DNA of 64,000 nucleotides from Tepidimonas charontis. GTDB lineage: Bacteria > Pseudomonadota > Gammaproteobacteria > Burkholderiales > Burkholderiaceae_C. Positions 35,487 through 44,119 of the stretch are shown piece by piece. The stretch lies in contig NZ_VJON01000002.1 of assembly GCF_007556685.1 (NCBI RefSeq), positions 97,994-161,993 of the forward strand, in the 5' to 3' direction. Numbering within the stretch: position 1 is the first letter of the stretch; the number at the start of each line of letters is the position of its first letter. Made by a program: the position numbers and the translations under genes. Under the pieces are notes generated by a model that was not told the origin of the DNA, did no database searches, and saw only the letters and a program-made list of their open reading frames with translations.

Positions 35487-37793
35487 ATGGCAGATACCGC
35501 AACCGACGGCTTCGACCTGACGCAGTTCTATCAGATCTTCTTCGAGGAGGCGGCAGAGAATCTGGAGCAGATGGAGCAGCTGCTGCTCAATCTGGACCTG
35601 GACACCGTCGATGATGAAACGCTGAATGCGATTTTCCGCTGCGCGCACTCCATCAAAGGGGGGGCGGCGACCTTCGGCTTCGAGGACGTGGCGGAGCTGA
35701 CGCACCAGATGGAGTCGCTGCTGGACAAGCTGCGCCGGCATGAGCTGCAGCCCACGGCACCGATGGTCGATGTGCTGCTGGAATCCAGCGACGCCCTCAA
35801 GGGTTTGTTGGCACGCCACCAAGGACTCAGCGGCGACGCTCCCGAAACCGGCGCCCTGGTGGCCCGCATTCGGGCGCTCGCTCAGGGCCAGGCCGCACCT
35901 GCGGCCCCTGCCCCTGCAGCCGCCACCGCAGTCACCCCCCCGGCGGCTGCGGCGCCCACACCGGCTGCCGAGCCGACGCCAGCCCCGGCATCGGGCAGCG
36001 CGCTCAGTGCGGGGGGCATGCCGGCTGCTGCGCCGCCAGGCGCGCCGCGGCGCTTGCGCGCGCGCATTGGTCCGCTGGCGCATATGGCCCAGGCCGACGC
36101 CATTCAGGAGTTATTCCGCGACATCGCGGGTCTGGGCACGATCTTGGCGCAACGCGATGAAGGCAACGTGCGCATCTACGAGATCGAGACCACCAGCAGC
36201 GACGCCGAACTGTTGGACCTGTTCGCTTTCCATGTGACGCGCGAACAGGTGGCGCTGGAGCCGCTGACCATGGGCGACGCTGGCGCTGCCGACAAAGGCG
36301 CCGAGGAGCACAGCCGCGATGTGATCGAGGAGGGCTTTGGCTTGTTTGCGGGTGCCCCGGGCAGCCCCGTGGCCGCCACGGTCACCGATGCACGCGGTGT
36401 GGCCAGTCCCGCGCAGGATTTGGTGCAGGGGTATGGCTTGTTTACCGGTGCCCCTGGCAACCCGGTCACGCCAGCCGAGCATGCCGCCAGCGTTCACGGA
36501 CCGAGCGCCGCCGCCGGTGGTGCTACCGCGCCCGCCGACGCGGCCTCTGTCAGCCACGCCGCGCAAGCCGATGCCCGGGCGCGCGACCAGGCCAAGGCGG
36601 CACGCGCTGCCGCCAGCGCGCAGCTGGAGACGACCACGCTGCGTGTGTCGGTCAGCAAAATCGACCAGCTCATCAACCAGGTCGGTGAGCTGGTCATCAC
36701 CCAGGCCATGCTGGCGCAATACAGTCGCAATTTGGATGCCACCCTGCATCAACAGCTGCTGTCTGGCTTGGCCGATCTGGAGCGCAATACGCGCGACCTG
36801 CAGGAATCGGTGATGTCGATCCGCATGATCCCGATGTCGGTCGTCTTCAGCCGCTTTCCGCGCATGCTGCGCGACCTGGCCAGCAAACTGGGCAAAAAGG
36901 TTGAGCTCGTCACGTACGGTGAAGCCACCGAATTGGACAAGGGCCTGATCGAGAAGATCACCGATCCGCTGACCCACCTGATCCGCAACAGCTGCGACCA
37001 CGGCATCGAATTGCCGCACGAGCGTTTGGCCAAGGGCAAACCGGAGGTGGGCACCATCACCCTGTCGGCGGCCCACCAGGGTGGCTCCATCCTCATCGAG
37101 GTACGTGACGACGGGCGCGGCCTCTCACGCGCCAAGCTGCTGGCCAAGGCGCGCGAGCGTGGCATTCCCTGCTCCGACGACATGAGCGACCAGGAAGTGT
37201 GGCAGCTCATCTTCGCGCCGGGATTTTCGACAGCCGAAGTGGTCACCGACATCTCGGGCCGCGGCGTCGGCATGGACGTGGTGAAAAAGAACATTGCGTC
37301 CCTGGGCGGCTCGGTCGAAATCGACTCCGCCGAGGGTTATGGCATGAGCGTCAAAGTACGCCTGCCGCTGACGTTGGCCATCATGGACGGCATGACCGTG
37401 CGCGTCGGCGACGAGGTCTACATCCTGCCGCTGTCGTCGGTGGTGGAATCGTTCCAAGTGACGGCCACCGACATCAACACGGTGGCGCAGAGCGCTCAGT
37501 TGGTAAAGGTGCGTGAAGAGTACATGCCAGTCATTCAGCTCGATCGGCTCTTCGCCGTCCCCCGGCAGGCCGACGATCCATCGGCCAACAGCATCATGGT
37601 CGTCATCGAGTCCGATGGCGCGCGCGTGGCGCTGGTGGTCGATGAGCTGCTCGGCCAGCAGCAGGTGGTCATCAAAAACCTGGAAGCCAACTATCGCAAG
37701 GTGCCCAATGTCTCCGGAGCCACGATTTTGGGTGATGGCAGCGTGTCGCTGATCCTGGACACCTCGGCCTTGGTGCGGCGCGTGCGCCAGTAA
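35487..37793 (+). CDS. cheA: Chemotaxis histidine kinase CheA
   Basis: A 768-residue kinase with an N-terminal Hpt domain (His54 in CAHSIKGGAATFGF), an Ala/Pro-rich linker (about 132-195), a second folded segment, then P3 dimerisation (ISKIDQLINQVGELVITQAM-like region near 395), the HATPase (LIRNSCDHGIE, DDGRGLSRAKLL, STAEVVTDISGRGVGMDVVK) and a CheW-like P5 domain (LPLTLAIMDGMTVRVGDEVY). The linker carries two copies of a GxGLFxGAPGxPV motif at residues about 283-295 and 315-327. No cheW accompanies it here. Confidence 0.96.
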   Translation: MADTATDGFDLTQFYQIFFEEAAENLEQMEQLLLNLDLDTVDDETLNAIFRCAHSIKGGAATFGFEDVAELTHQMESLLDKLRRHELQPTAPMVDVLLESSDALKGLLARHQGLSGDAPETGALVARIRALAQGQAAPAAPAPAAATAVTPPAAAAPTPAAEPTPAPASGSALSAGGMPAAAPPGAPRRLRARIGPLAHMAQADAIQELFRDIAGLGTILAQRDEGNVRIYEIETTSSDAELLDLFAFHVTREQVALEPLTMGDAGAADKGAEEHSRDVIEEGFGLFAGAPGSPVAATVTDARGVASPAQDLVQGYGLFTGAPGNPVTPAEHAASVHGPSAAAGGATAPADAASVSHAAQADARARDQAKAARAAASAQLETTTLRVSVSKIDQLINQVGELVITQAMLAQYSRNLDATLHQQLLSGLADLERNTRDLQESVMSIRMIPMSVVFSRFPRMLRDLASKLGKKVELVTYGEATELDKGLIEKITDPLTHLIRNSCDHGIELPHERLAKGKPEVGTITLSAAHQGGSILIEVRDDGRGLSRAKLLAKARERGIPCSDDMSDQEVWQLIFAPGFSTAEVVTDISGRGVGMDVVKKNIASLGGSVEIDSAEGYGMSVKVRLPLTLAIMDGMTVRVGDEVYILPLSSVVESFQVTATDINTVAQSAQLVKVREEYMPVIQLDRLFAVPRQADDPSANSIMVVIESDGARVALVVDELLGQQQVVIKNLEANYRKVPNVSGATILGDGSVSLILDTSALVRRVRQ

Positions 37794-37817
37794 ATCCAGC
37801 CATACCGCTTCCTCGTC

Positions 37818-38657
37818 ATGATGCCGGATGCCGCCGCCACGCTGCAAGCCCATGAGTTCGTGTGGACACCACAGGACTTCGAGCGCATTCGGCAGCTCAT
37901 CTATCGCCACGCCGGCATCAGCTTGCACGAGGGCAAACAAGCCATGGTCTACAGCCGCATCTCGCGGCGGCTGCGTGAGACGGGCCACCAGAGTTTTCGC
38001 GACTACCTCGACTGGCTGGAGCGCCACCCCGACAGCGGCGAGTGGCAGGAATTCGTCAACGCCCTGACCACCAATTTGACGGCCTTCTTCCGCGAGGCGC
38101 ACCACTTCGAGGAGCTTGCACGGCTGGTGCGCGACGGCGGCCCCGGGCGGGAGTGGAAGGTCTGGTGCAGCGCGTCTTCCACGGGAGAAGAACCGTACTC
38201 GATCGCCATCACGCTGGCCGACGTCTTGGGATTGCAAGGGTCCTTTCGCGTCTGGGCCAGCGATATCGACACCCGTGTGCTGCAGACGGCCCAGCGCGGC
38301 ATCTACAAGCTCGAGCAGCTACGCGCCGTACGCCCGGAGCAGCTGCGGCGCTACTTTCTGCGCGGCACTGGAGCCAACGAGGGGCTGGCGCGCGTCAAGC
38401 CCGAACTGCAGCGCCACCTGCAGTTTTTCACGCTCAATCTGGTCGAAGAACACTGGCCGCTGCGCGAGGAGTTCGATGCCATCTTTTGTCGCAACGTCAT
38501 GATCTATTTCGATCACACGACCCAGCGCCAAGTACTGCGTCGGCTGCATCGGCTGCTCAAGCCACACGGCACGTTGTTCGTTGGGCACGCCGAAAATTTC
38601 AGTGACGCGCGCGAACTGTTTCGCCTGCGCGGAAAAACCATTTACGAGAAGGTATGA
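37818..38657 (+). CDS. cheR: Chemotaxis protein methyltransferase CheR
   Basis: A 279-residue SAM-dependent methyltransferase that methylates chemoreceptor glutamates. The N-terminal helical domain (IRQLIYRHAGISLHEGKQAM) is followed by LTTNLTAFFREAHHFEELA, the SAM loop SASSTGEEPYSIA and FCRNVMIYFD. Two adjacent ATGs open the gene. It overlaps cheD by ATGA. Confidence 0.96.
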   Translation: MMPDAAATLQAHEFVWTPQDFERIRQLIYRHAGISLHEGKQAMVYSRISRRLRETGHQSFRDYLDWLERHPDSGEWQEFVNALTTNLTAFFREAHHFEELARLVRDGGPGREWKVWCSASSTGEEPYSIAITLADVLGLQGSFRVWASDIDTRVLQTAQRGIYKLEQLRAVRPEQLRRYFLRGTGANEGLARVKPELQRHLQFFTLNLVEEHWPLREEFDAIFCRNVMIYFDHTTQRQVLRRLHRLLKPHGTLFVGHAENFSDARELFRLRGKTIYEKV

Positions 38658-39289
38658 CCTCCCCCGTGCGTACCCCCCAGCACGTTCAGGTGCTCAAGAC
38701 GCGGCCGCGCAAGCCGACCGAGGCGTCCTTTTTTTTCTACGACCAGCACTTCAAATACGCGGCCGCCAAGGTCCTGCCGGGGGAGTATTTCGTCAGCGAC
38801 GAGGACATTCTCATCATGACGGTGCTGGGCTCGTGCATCGCTGCGTGCATCTGGGACTCGCGACTGCGCATCGGCGGCATGAACCACTTCATGCTGCCCG
38901 AGGGAGCGGGTGATACCAGCGGGCGCTACGGCTCCTACGCGATGGAATTGCTGATCAACGAATTGATCAAGCGCGGATCCACCCGCGAGTACATGCAGGC
39001 CAAGGTGTTCGGTGGCGCCGCCGTCATTTCCGGCATGACCACCATGAACGTTGGCGAACGCAATACCCAGTTTGTACTCGATTATCTGGCCACCGAGCGC
39101 ATTCCCGTCGTGTCCAAGGACGTCATGGACATATACCCGCGCAAAGTGGTGTTCTTCCCGGTGACTGGCAAGGCGATGGTCAAGCGCCTCGCCCACGCCC
39201 ACCCGGAAACGCTGGAAACCCAAGAGCGGCACGGCATGGCGACGCGGCTGGCGCAAACCAATGCCGGCGGTACCGTGGACCTGTTCTGA
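38654..39289 (+). CDS. cheD: Chemoreceptor glutamine deamidase CheD
   Basis: A 211-residue deamidase acting on receptor Gln residues. Catalytic Cys61 in VLGSCIAACIWD and His78 in GGMNHFMLP are in place; KVFGGAAVISGM and DIYPRKVVFFPVTGK are further family blocks. The C-terminus ends AGGTVDLF, close to the AGSVELF end of the CheZ-like protein. Encoded between cheR and cheB. Confidence 0.95.
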   Translation: MTSPVRTPQHVQVLKTRPRKPTEASFFFYDQHFKYAAAKVLPGEYFVSDEDILIMTVLGSCIAACIWDSRLRIGGMNHFMLPEGAGDTSGRYGSYAMELLINELIKRGSTREYMQAKVFGGAAVISGMTTMNVGERNTQFVLDYLATERIPVVSKDVMDIYPRKVVFFPVTGKAMVKRLAHAHPETLETQERHGMATRLAQTNAGGTVDLF

Positions 39290-39307
39290 TCTAAATCCTG
39301 AATTGGC

Positions 39308-40426
39308 ATGGCCGAAAAAATCAAAGTGGTGGTGGTCGACGACTCCGCCCTGGTGCGCAGTCTGCTGAGCGAAATCATCAATAAGCAACCCGACATGACC
39401 TGTGTCGGCGTCGCCGGCGATCCGTACATGGCGCGCGAGATCATCCGCGAACGCAATCCAGACGTCATCACGCTCGATGTCGAAATGCCCAAAATGGATG
39501 GCTTGGAGTTTCTCGCCCGTCTGATGCGCCTGCGCCCGATGCCCGTGGTAATGGTGTCGACGTTGACCGAACACGGCGCCGAGACCACACTGCGTGCGCT
39601 GGAGCTGGGCGCGGTCGATTTCGTTGCCAAACCGCGCATCGGCCTGGCTACCGGGTTGCAGCAGCTCGCCGACGACATCGTCGAGAAGATCCGCATCGCA
39701 GCGCGTGCGCACGTGCGACGCCTGCCTGCTGCCCCCAGCACGCCAAACCCTGCACCCGCCCGGGCGTCGGCACATGGCGCCACCGCTGCACCGCCCCCGG
39801 CGTCGGTGGGCAGCGCTTCCCCGCTGCGCCTATCCACCGAAAAGGTCATTTGCATCGGCGCTTCCACGGGCGGCACCGAGGCCATCAAAGAAATCCTGAT
39901 GGAACTGCCGCCAGATGCGCCCGCCGTCGTCATCACGCAACATATGCCAGCGGGTTTTACCGCCAGCTTTGCCGCCCGTCTCGACAGTCTGTGCCGCATT
40001 CGCGTGGCCGAGGCACGCGACGGTGAGCGGATCCTGCCCGGACACGCCTACATCGCCCCCGGCGGCAAACAGTTTTACCTGTCGCGCAGCGGCGCCAACT
40101 ACATCGCGGTGGTGGACGACTCCCCGCCCGTCAACCGCCACAAGCCTTCGGTGGAGGTGCTGTTTCGCTCCTGCGCCCAGGTACTGGGGCCCAACGCCAT
40201 CGGCGTCATGCTCACCGGCATGGGCGGCGATGGCGCGCAAGCCATGAAAGCCATGCGCGACGCCGGCGCCTACAACATCGCGCAGGACGAGGCCAGCTGT
40301 GTGGTGTTTGGTATGCCCAAGATGGCCATTCAGGCCGGTGCGGTGCACGAGGTGCTGCCGCTGAAGCAAATCGCGCGCGCCATCATGGAACGCGTGGCGC
40401 TGGCCGGCGTACGGCACAGGGTTTGA
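39308..40426 (+). CDS. cheB: Chemotaxis protein-glutamate methylesterase CheB
   Basis: A 372-residue methylesterase with an N-terminal receiver (phosphoacceptor Asp57 in [12 protein letters not shown]), a Pro/Ala linker (about 139-172) and the catalytic domain with Ser186 in [10 protein letters not shown], His212 in QHMPAGFT and Asp308 in [10 protein letters not shown]. It opposes CheR in adaptation. Last gene of the plus-strand che run. Confidence 0.97.
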   Translation: MAEKIKVVVVDDSALVRSLLSEIINKQPDMTCVGVAGDPYMAREIIRERNPDVITLDVEMPKMDGLEFLARLMRLRPMPVVMVSTLTEHGAETTLRALELGAVDFVAKPRIGLATGLQQLADDIVEKIRIAARAHVRRLPAAPSTPNPAPARASAHGATAAPPPASVGSASPLRLSTEKVICIGASTGGTEAIKEILMELPPDAPAVVITQHMPAGFTASFAARLDSLCRIRVAEARDGERILPGHAYIAPGGKQFYLSRSGANYIAVVDDSPPVNRHKPSVEVLFRSCAQVLGPNAIGVMLTGMGGDGAQAMKAMRDAGAYNIAQDEASCVVFGMPKMAIQAGAVHEVLPLKQIARAIMERVALAGVRHRV

Positions 40427-40495
40427 GGCCGCCGCCCGCCATCGCACGCGGGCATGCACTGCGCCGAGACGGCTGCCGAAATGGGTTGATCTGCC

Positions 40496-41302
40496 TCAGG
40501 CCAACCGATCGATGCGAGTGCCTGCGGTGGACGAGGGCTGTCCTTGGGCGGCTTCGGAATAGGTCTGCGCCGCCTCCTCGGGCGGCAGGGCTGCCAAAGG
40601 TTGTGCCAGCAGCCGCGCCTGCAGCGCCTCCAGCCGCTTGGCGCGCTCCTGGGCCGCCTCTCGCGCCTCCTCCCCGATCATCATATCCACCGCGGCGCGG
40701 CTGGCCTTCCACATGTTCGGCAACAACTCTTTGATCTGGGTCTCCAGCGCCTCCTGGGCCGGGTTTTTGACCTTGACCAGCGGTGTGTCCGGCTGCGCTG
40801 CGGTCGCTTCAGCCGCTGCGGAGCGGTCGGCACCCTCGCGCCGGGCAGCGGGGTCGTCGGGCGCCTGCGCCGCCGCACGCTCCGTCCGTTGCCGTGGGTC
40901 GGTCGCCCGGGCCGTCGCGTCCGATGGCGCACGCGCATCGCGCTCTGCGTCGGCCTGCTCCTGCACCGGGCGCCCACCCGTTGCTCCATTCGCCGACACT
41001 GCGCCTGCCGGCCCGCCGCGCTCAACAGCCGTCGGCAGCGGCAAGCCCGAGCGCTCCGGCGCTGCCGCATTGGTCATCGCATCGGCACGCTGCCCCTCCT
41101 GCACCGGAGCCACCGGCGCCAGTGGCGATGGCGCGGCTTGCGCCTGCACGCGCGCAATCTCGCCCTGCGGCGCCACGCTGACACCGCTCTGCTCCCGCGC
41201 CACCGCATTGCTCGGGCGCGCAGCGGCCACCGGCTGCGCACGCGCCACCGGCGGCGTCGTTTGCGGCATGGGCGCCACGGCAATCGAAGATATCGTCAAC
41301 AT
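40496..41302 (-). CDS. Unknown Ala/Pro/Gln-rich protein, probably FliA-regulated
   Basis: A 268-residue protein I do not recognise. Residues 1-165 are low-complexity Ala/Pro/Arg/Glu sequence with no membrane segment. Residues about 173-240 are ordered and probably helical (LVKVKNPAQEALETQIKELL, NMWKASRAAVDMMIGEEARE, AQERAKRLEALQARLLAQPL). A GAGAGG lies six bases before the ATG. A near-consensus sigma-28 promoter sits about 55 bp upstream. Convergent with cheB. The long disordered N-terminus resembles that of exported or scaffold proteins, but no function can be assigned. Confidence 0.75.
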   Translation of the reverse strand: MLTISSIAVAPMPQTTPPVARAQPVAAARPSNAVAREQSGVSVAPQGEIARVQAQAAPSPLAPVAPVQEGQRADAMTNAAAPERSGLPLPTAVERGGPAGAVSANGATGGRPVQEQADAERDARAPSDATARATDPRQRTERAAAQAPDDPAARREGADRSAAAEATAAQPDTPLVKVKNPAQEALETQIKELLPNMWKASRAAVDMMIGEEAREAAQERAKRLEALQARLLAQPLAALPPEEAAQTYSEAAQGQPSSTAGTRIDRLA

Positions 41303-41357
41303 GGTGCACCTCTCGCGAACACCCCACCCCCGGACACACGCCCCGGGTTCAACTCCC

Positions 41358-41384
41358 TTATCGACCGTCTTGAGCGGAACTTTA
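41358..41384 (-). promoter_or_regulatory. Sigma-28 (FliA) promoter of the unknown gene
   Basis: Read on the minus strand: TAAAGTTC (41384-41377), exactly 11 bases, GTCGATAA (41365-41358). This matches TAAAGTTT-N11-GCCGATAA at 7 of 8 positions in each box, the best FliA site in the window. The predicted transcript starts about 50 bases before the ATG at 41302. Confidence 0.85.
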
Positions 41385-41612
41385 GGGCGAATCGCCGGCT
41401 TTTTCCAGCTTTTGCGATGGCTGTAGATGGCTCAGCCGCAGGACCGACACCTCCCCCAATGCCGACATGCGCCCGCGCCCGTGCGATCGAGCGCCGGCAC
41501 GCCCGCGCAGCAGCGCGACACACCGGACAGGCCACGTACAATCAGGCCACCGATTCACCGATGCGGGTCGAACCGGCACACGCCATCGGCCCGCCCTCAG
41601 AAGGATCTCTCC

Positions 41613-42548
41613 ATGGCCACCCCGCTTCCGCTGCATGACCGTGACGGCAAAATCTGGATGGATGGTGCACTCGTCGACTGGCGCGACGCCACGGTGCACG
41701 TGCTCACACATACGCTGCACTACGGTTGCGGCGCCTTCGAGGGCGTGCGTGCCTACAAAACCGACCAAGGCACGGCCATCTTTCGCCTGCAAGAGCACAC
41801 CCAGCGTCTATTCAACAGCGCCAAGATTCTGCGCATGACCATTCCTTACACGGTCGAGGAGGTCAACGAAGCACAGCGCATGGTCGTCCGCGCCAATGGT
41901 CTGCAAAGTTGCTACATCCGGCCGCTGATCTGGCTCGGCTCGGAAAAGCTGGGCGTCAGCCCCAAGGGCAACCGGGTGCACCTGATGGTGGCGGCCTGGG
42001 CGTGGGGCGCCTACCTGGGCGAAGAGGGCCTCAAGCGCGGCATTCGCGTCAAGACCAGCAGCTATACCCGCCATCACGTCAATATCACCATGACGCAGGC
42101 CAAGACGGTGTCCAACTACACCAACTCCATTTTGGCCAATATGGAAGCCACCGACGACGGCTACGACGAAGCGCTGCTGCTCGATCCGAGCGGCTTCGTC
42201 TCTGAGGGCGCGGGTGAGAACCTCTTCATCGTCAAGGATGGCGTCGTCTACACGCCCGACCTGTCTGCCGGCGCCCTCAACGGCATCACACGCAACACCG
42301 TGCTGCACATTGCACGCGACCTCGGCTTGGAGGTGGTGCAAAAACGCATCACGCGCGATGAAGTCTACATCGCCGACGAGGCCTTCTTCACTGGTACGGC
42401 AGCCGAAGTGACGCCGATCCGCGAACTCGACCGAGTGCAAATCGGTGCCGGCGCGCGCGGCCCGATCACGGAAAAGATTCAAAGCGCGTTTTTCGATATC
42501 GTCAACGGACGCAACCCCAAGTACGCCCATTGGCTGACCCTGGTTTGA
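41613..42548 (+). CDS. ilvE: Branched-chain amino acid aminotransferase
   Basis: A 311-residue class IV PLP aminotransferase for the last step of Leu/Ile/Val synthesis. HTLHYGCGAFEGVRAY near residue 33, YIRPLIWLG, the PLP-binding Lys164 in TQAKTVSNY and SEGAGENLFIVKDG are typical. AAGGAT precedes the ATG. It is followed after 6 bp by the CHCC zinc-finger gene. Confidence 0.96.
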   Translation: MATPLPLHDRDGKIWMDGALVDWRDATVHVLTHTLHYGCGAFEGVRAYKTDQGTAIFRLQEHTQRLFNSAKILRMTIPYTVEEVNEAQRMVVRANGLQSCYIRPLIWLGSEKLGVSPKGNRVHLMVAAWAWGAYLGEEGLKRGIRVKTSSYTRHHVNITMTQAKTVSNYTNSILANMEATDDGYDEALLLDPSGFVSEGAGENLFIVKDGVVYTPDLSAGALNGITRNTVLHIARDLGLEVVQKRITRDEVYIADEAFFTGTAAEVTPIRELDRVQIGAGARGPITEKIQSAFFDIVNGRNPKYAHWLTLV

Positions 42549-42554
42549 ACCGCC

Positions 42555-42776
42555 ATGAGCACCGCAACGTCTGCCCCCGCTGTCGTCGAACTCACCGCTG
42601 CCGACCTCAATGCCCACGGCGGCATCTTCTGCCCTCACCCCAAGGCCGGCATGCAACTGTGGAACAGCCATCCACGGGTGTTCCTCGACGTCGCCAAGAC
42701 CGGGCAGGCAGCCTGCCCGTATTGCGGGACGGTGTATCGGCTGACGGCGGCGGTGGCGGCTGCACCCGGTCACTGA
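42555..42776 (+). CDS. CHCC-type zinc-finger protein
   Basis: A 73-residue protein with Cys26, His39, Cys54 and Cys57 in the zf-CHCC arrangement (FCPHPKAG, SHPRVFLD, ACPYCGTVYRL), related to the NDUFS6 C-terminal domain. It probably binds one zinc ion. The pairing directly after ilvE is a recurrent betaproteobacterial arrangement; its role there is unknown. Confidence 0.9.
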   Translation: MSTATSAPAVVELTAADLNAHGGIFCPHPKAGMQLWNSHPRVFLDVAKTGQAACPYCGTVYRLTAAVAAAPGH

Positions 42777-42808
42777 CATCGTAAACGGCTCTTGGCTTGG
42801 CTCGGATC

Positions 42809-44119
42809 ATGACGGCCGCCCCAGGGCTGCGCTCGCAGCCCCCAGCGCAAGCCCTCTTGGCTGCTGCGGCTTTTGCGCTGCCCGCGGCCAGCTTGGGGCT
42901 TCCGAGCGGGTACTCGTGGGGTGCACTGCTGCTGGTGCTCGGCGGCGCTTGGGCGCTGGCCACGACGTCGTGGCGGGATCGTACCGCCGCAGATCCATCT
43001 TGGCTGGCTTTTGGGCTGGCCGTTTTGGCCATGGCCGTGGTGTGGATCGTGCGCGTGGATGTCGATTGGAGCGTCGGACCGCAGCCCAGTGATTTCGACC
43101 GCAGCGCCAAGTACCTGTTGGCGCTGTTGGCCATCTTTTCGGTGCGGCGCACCGCGCCACCCGCCAATTGGCTGCAGTACGGCTGCTGGACCGGCGCGTG
43201 CTTGGCCGGTTTGACGGCAGCGTGGCAGGTATACGCCTTGGGAATGGAGCGGGCCAGCGGCTACACCAATGCGATTCAGTTCGGCAACATTGCCCTATTG
43301 TTGGCAGCGTGGAGCGCGCTGTGGTGGCGGCACGCCGACACCGAGTGGAAGCGCTGGTGGGCCGCCGCAGCGGTGGCCGCGGGCTGCTACGCCTCGCTCG
43401 CGTCGGGTACGAGGGGTGGCTGGGTGGTGGTGCCCGCGCTCGTTTTGTTGGTAGCCTGGGCGTACTGGCATGATCGGCCACGGCCCGTCACGGGGCAAGG
43501 TACCCGCAGAAACTGGAGGGTGGCGGCGGTTGTCGCCGTCGTCGCGGCGCTCGCGCTGGGCTCTTTGGCACCCCGCTGGACAGCGGTCGAAAACCGGCTG
43601 GCGCAGATCCATCAGGAGTGGACGCTGTACCACGCCCAGGGCGTCAGCGAGAACTCGGTTGGACATCGGTTGGCACACTGGGCACTGGCCTGGCGGCTTG
43701 GACTGGAGCGCCCATGGCTGGGTTGGAGGGAAGCCGGTTACGCGCTGGAAAAGCAACGGCTCGTCGAACTCGGCCAGGCGCCACCCGTGGTGCTCCAATT
43801 CGGTCATGCGCACCAGGAGTGGCTCGATCTGTGGGCGAAGGCAGGATTGCTGGGGATCAGCGCGCTGACCTTGTTTTACGGCGTCCCGCTTTGGCTCTAT
43901 GGACGTGCACTACGCGACGCCAAAACGCTCGCCCCCGGCCCCGATCGCAGCCGGCGGCTGACCATTGCTGTCTGCGGGTTGGTTTTGGTGGTTGGGTTCA
44001 TCGGCTTTGGTATGACACAAGTCATGTTTGCCCACAACAGTGGCAACATGATGTACCTCTTCATGAATCTGCTGTGGATGGGGGCGCTGCACAGCCCTGC
44101 CACCGCAACCCGCGCATGA
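42809..44119 (+). CDS. O-antigen ligase family membrane protein
   Basis: A 436-residue polytopic protein with about ten hydrophobic segments. The long periplasmic loop (about residues 240-330) holds VSENSVGHRLAHWALAWRLG and FGHAHQEWLDLWAKAGLLG, where Arg and His positions match the Wzy_C/WaaL pattern. It would ligate O-chain to lipid A-core, or could be a PglL-type protein glycan ligase. A TTG 12 bp upstream is in frame; the ATG is preferred. It overlaps the next glycosyltransferase by ATGA. Confidence 0.85.
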   Translation: MTAAPGLRSQPPAQALLAAAAFALPAASLGLPSGYSWGALLLVLGGAWALATTSWRDRTAADPSWLAFGLAVLAMAVVWIVRVDVDWSVGPQPSDFDRSAKYLLALLAIFSVRRTAPPANWLQYGCWTGACLAGLTAAWQVYALGMERASGYTNAIQFGNIALLLAAWSALWWRHADTEWKRWWAAAAVAAGCYASLASGTRGGWVVVPALVLLVAWAYWHDRPRPVTGQGTRRNWRVAAVVAVVAALALGSLAPRWTAVENRLAQIHQEWTLYHAQGVSENSVGHRLAHWALAWRLGLERPWLGWREAGYALEKQRLVELGQAPPVVLQFGHAHQEWLDLWAKAGLLGISALTLFYGVPLWLYGRALRDAKTLAPGPDRSRRLTIAVCGLVLVVGFIGFGMTQVMFAHNSGNMMYLFMNLLWMGALHSPATATRA

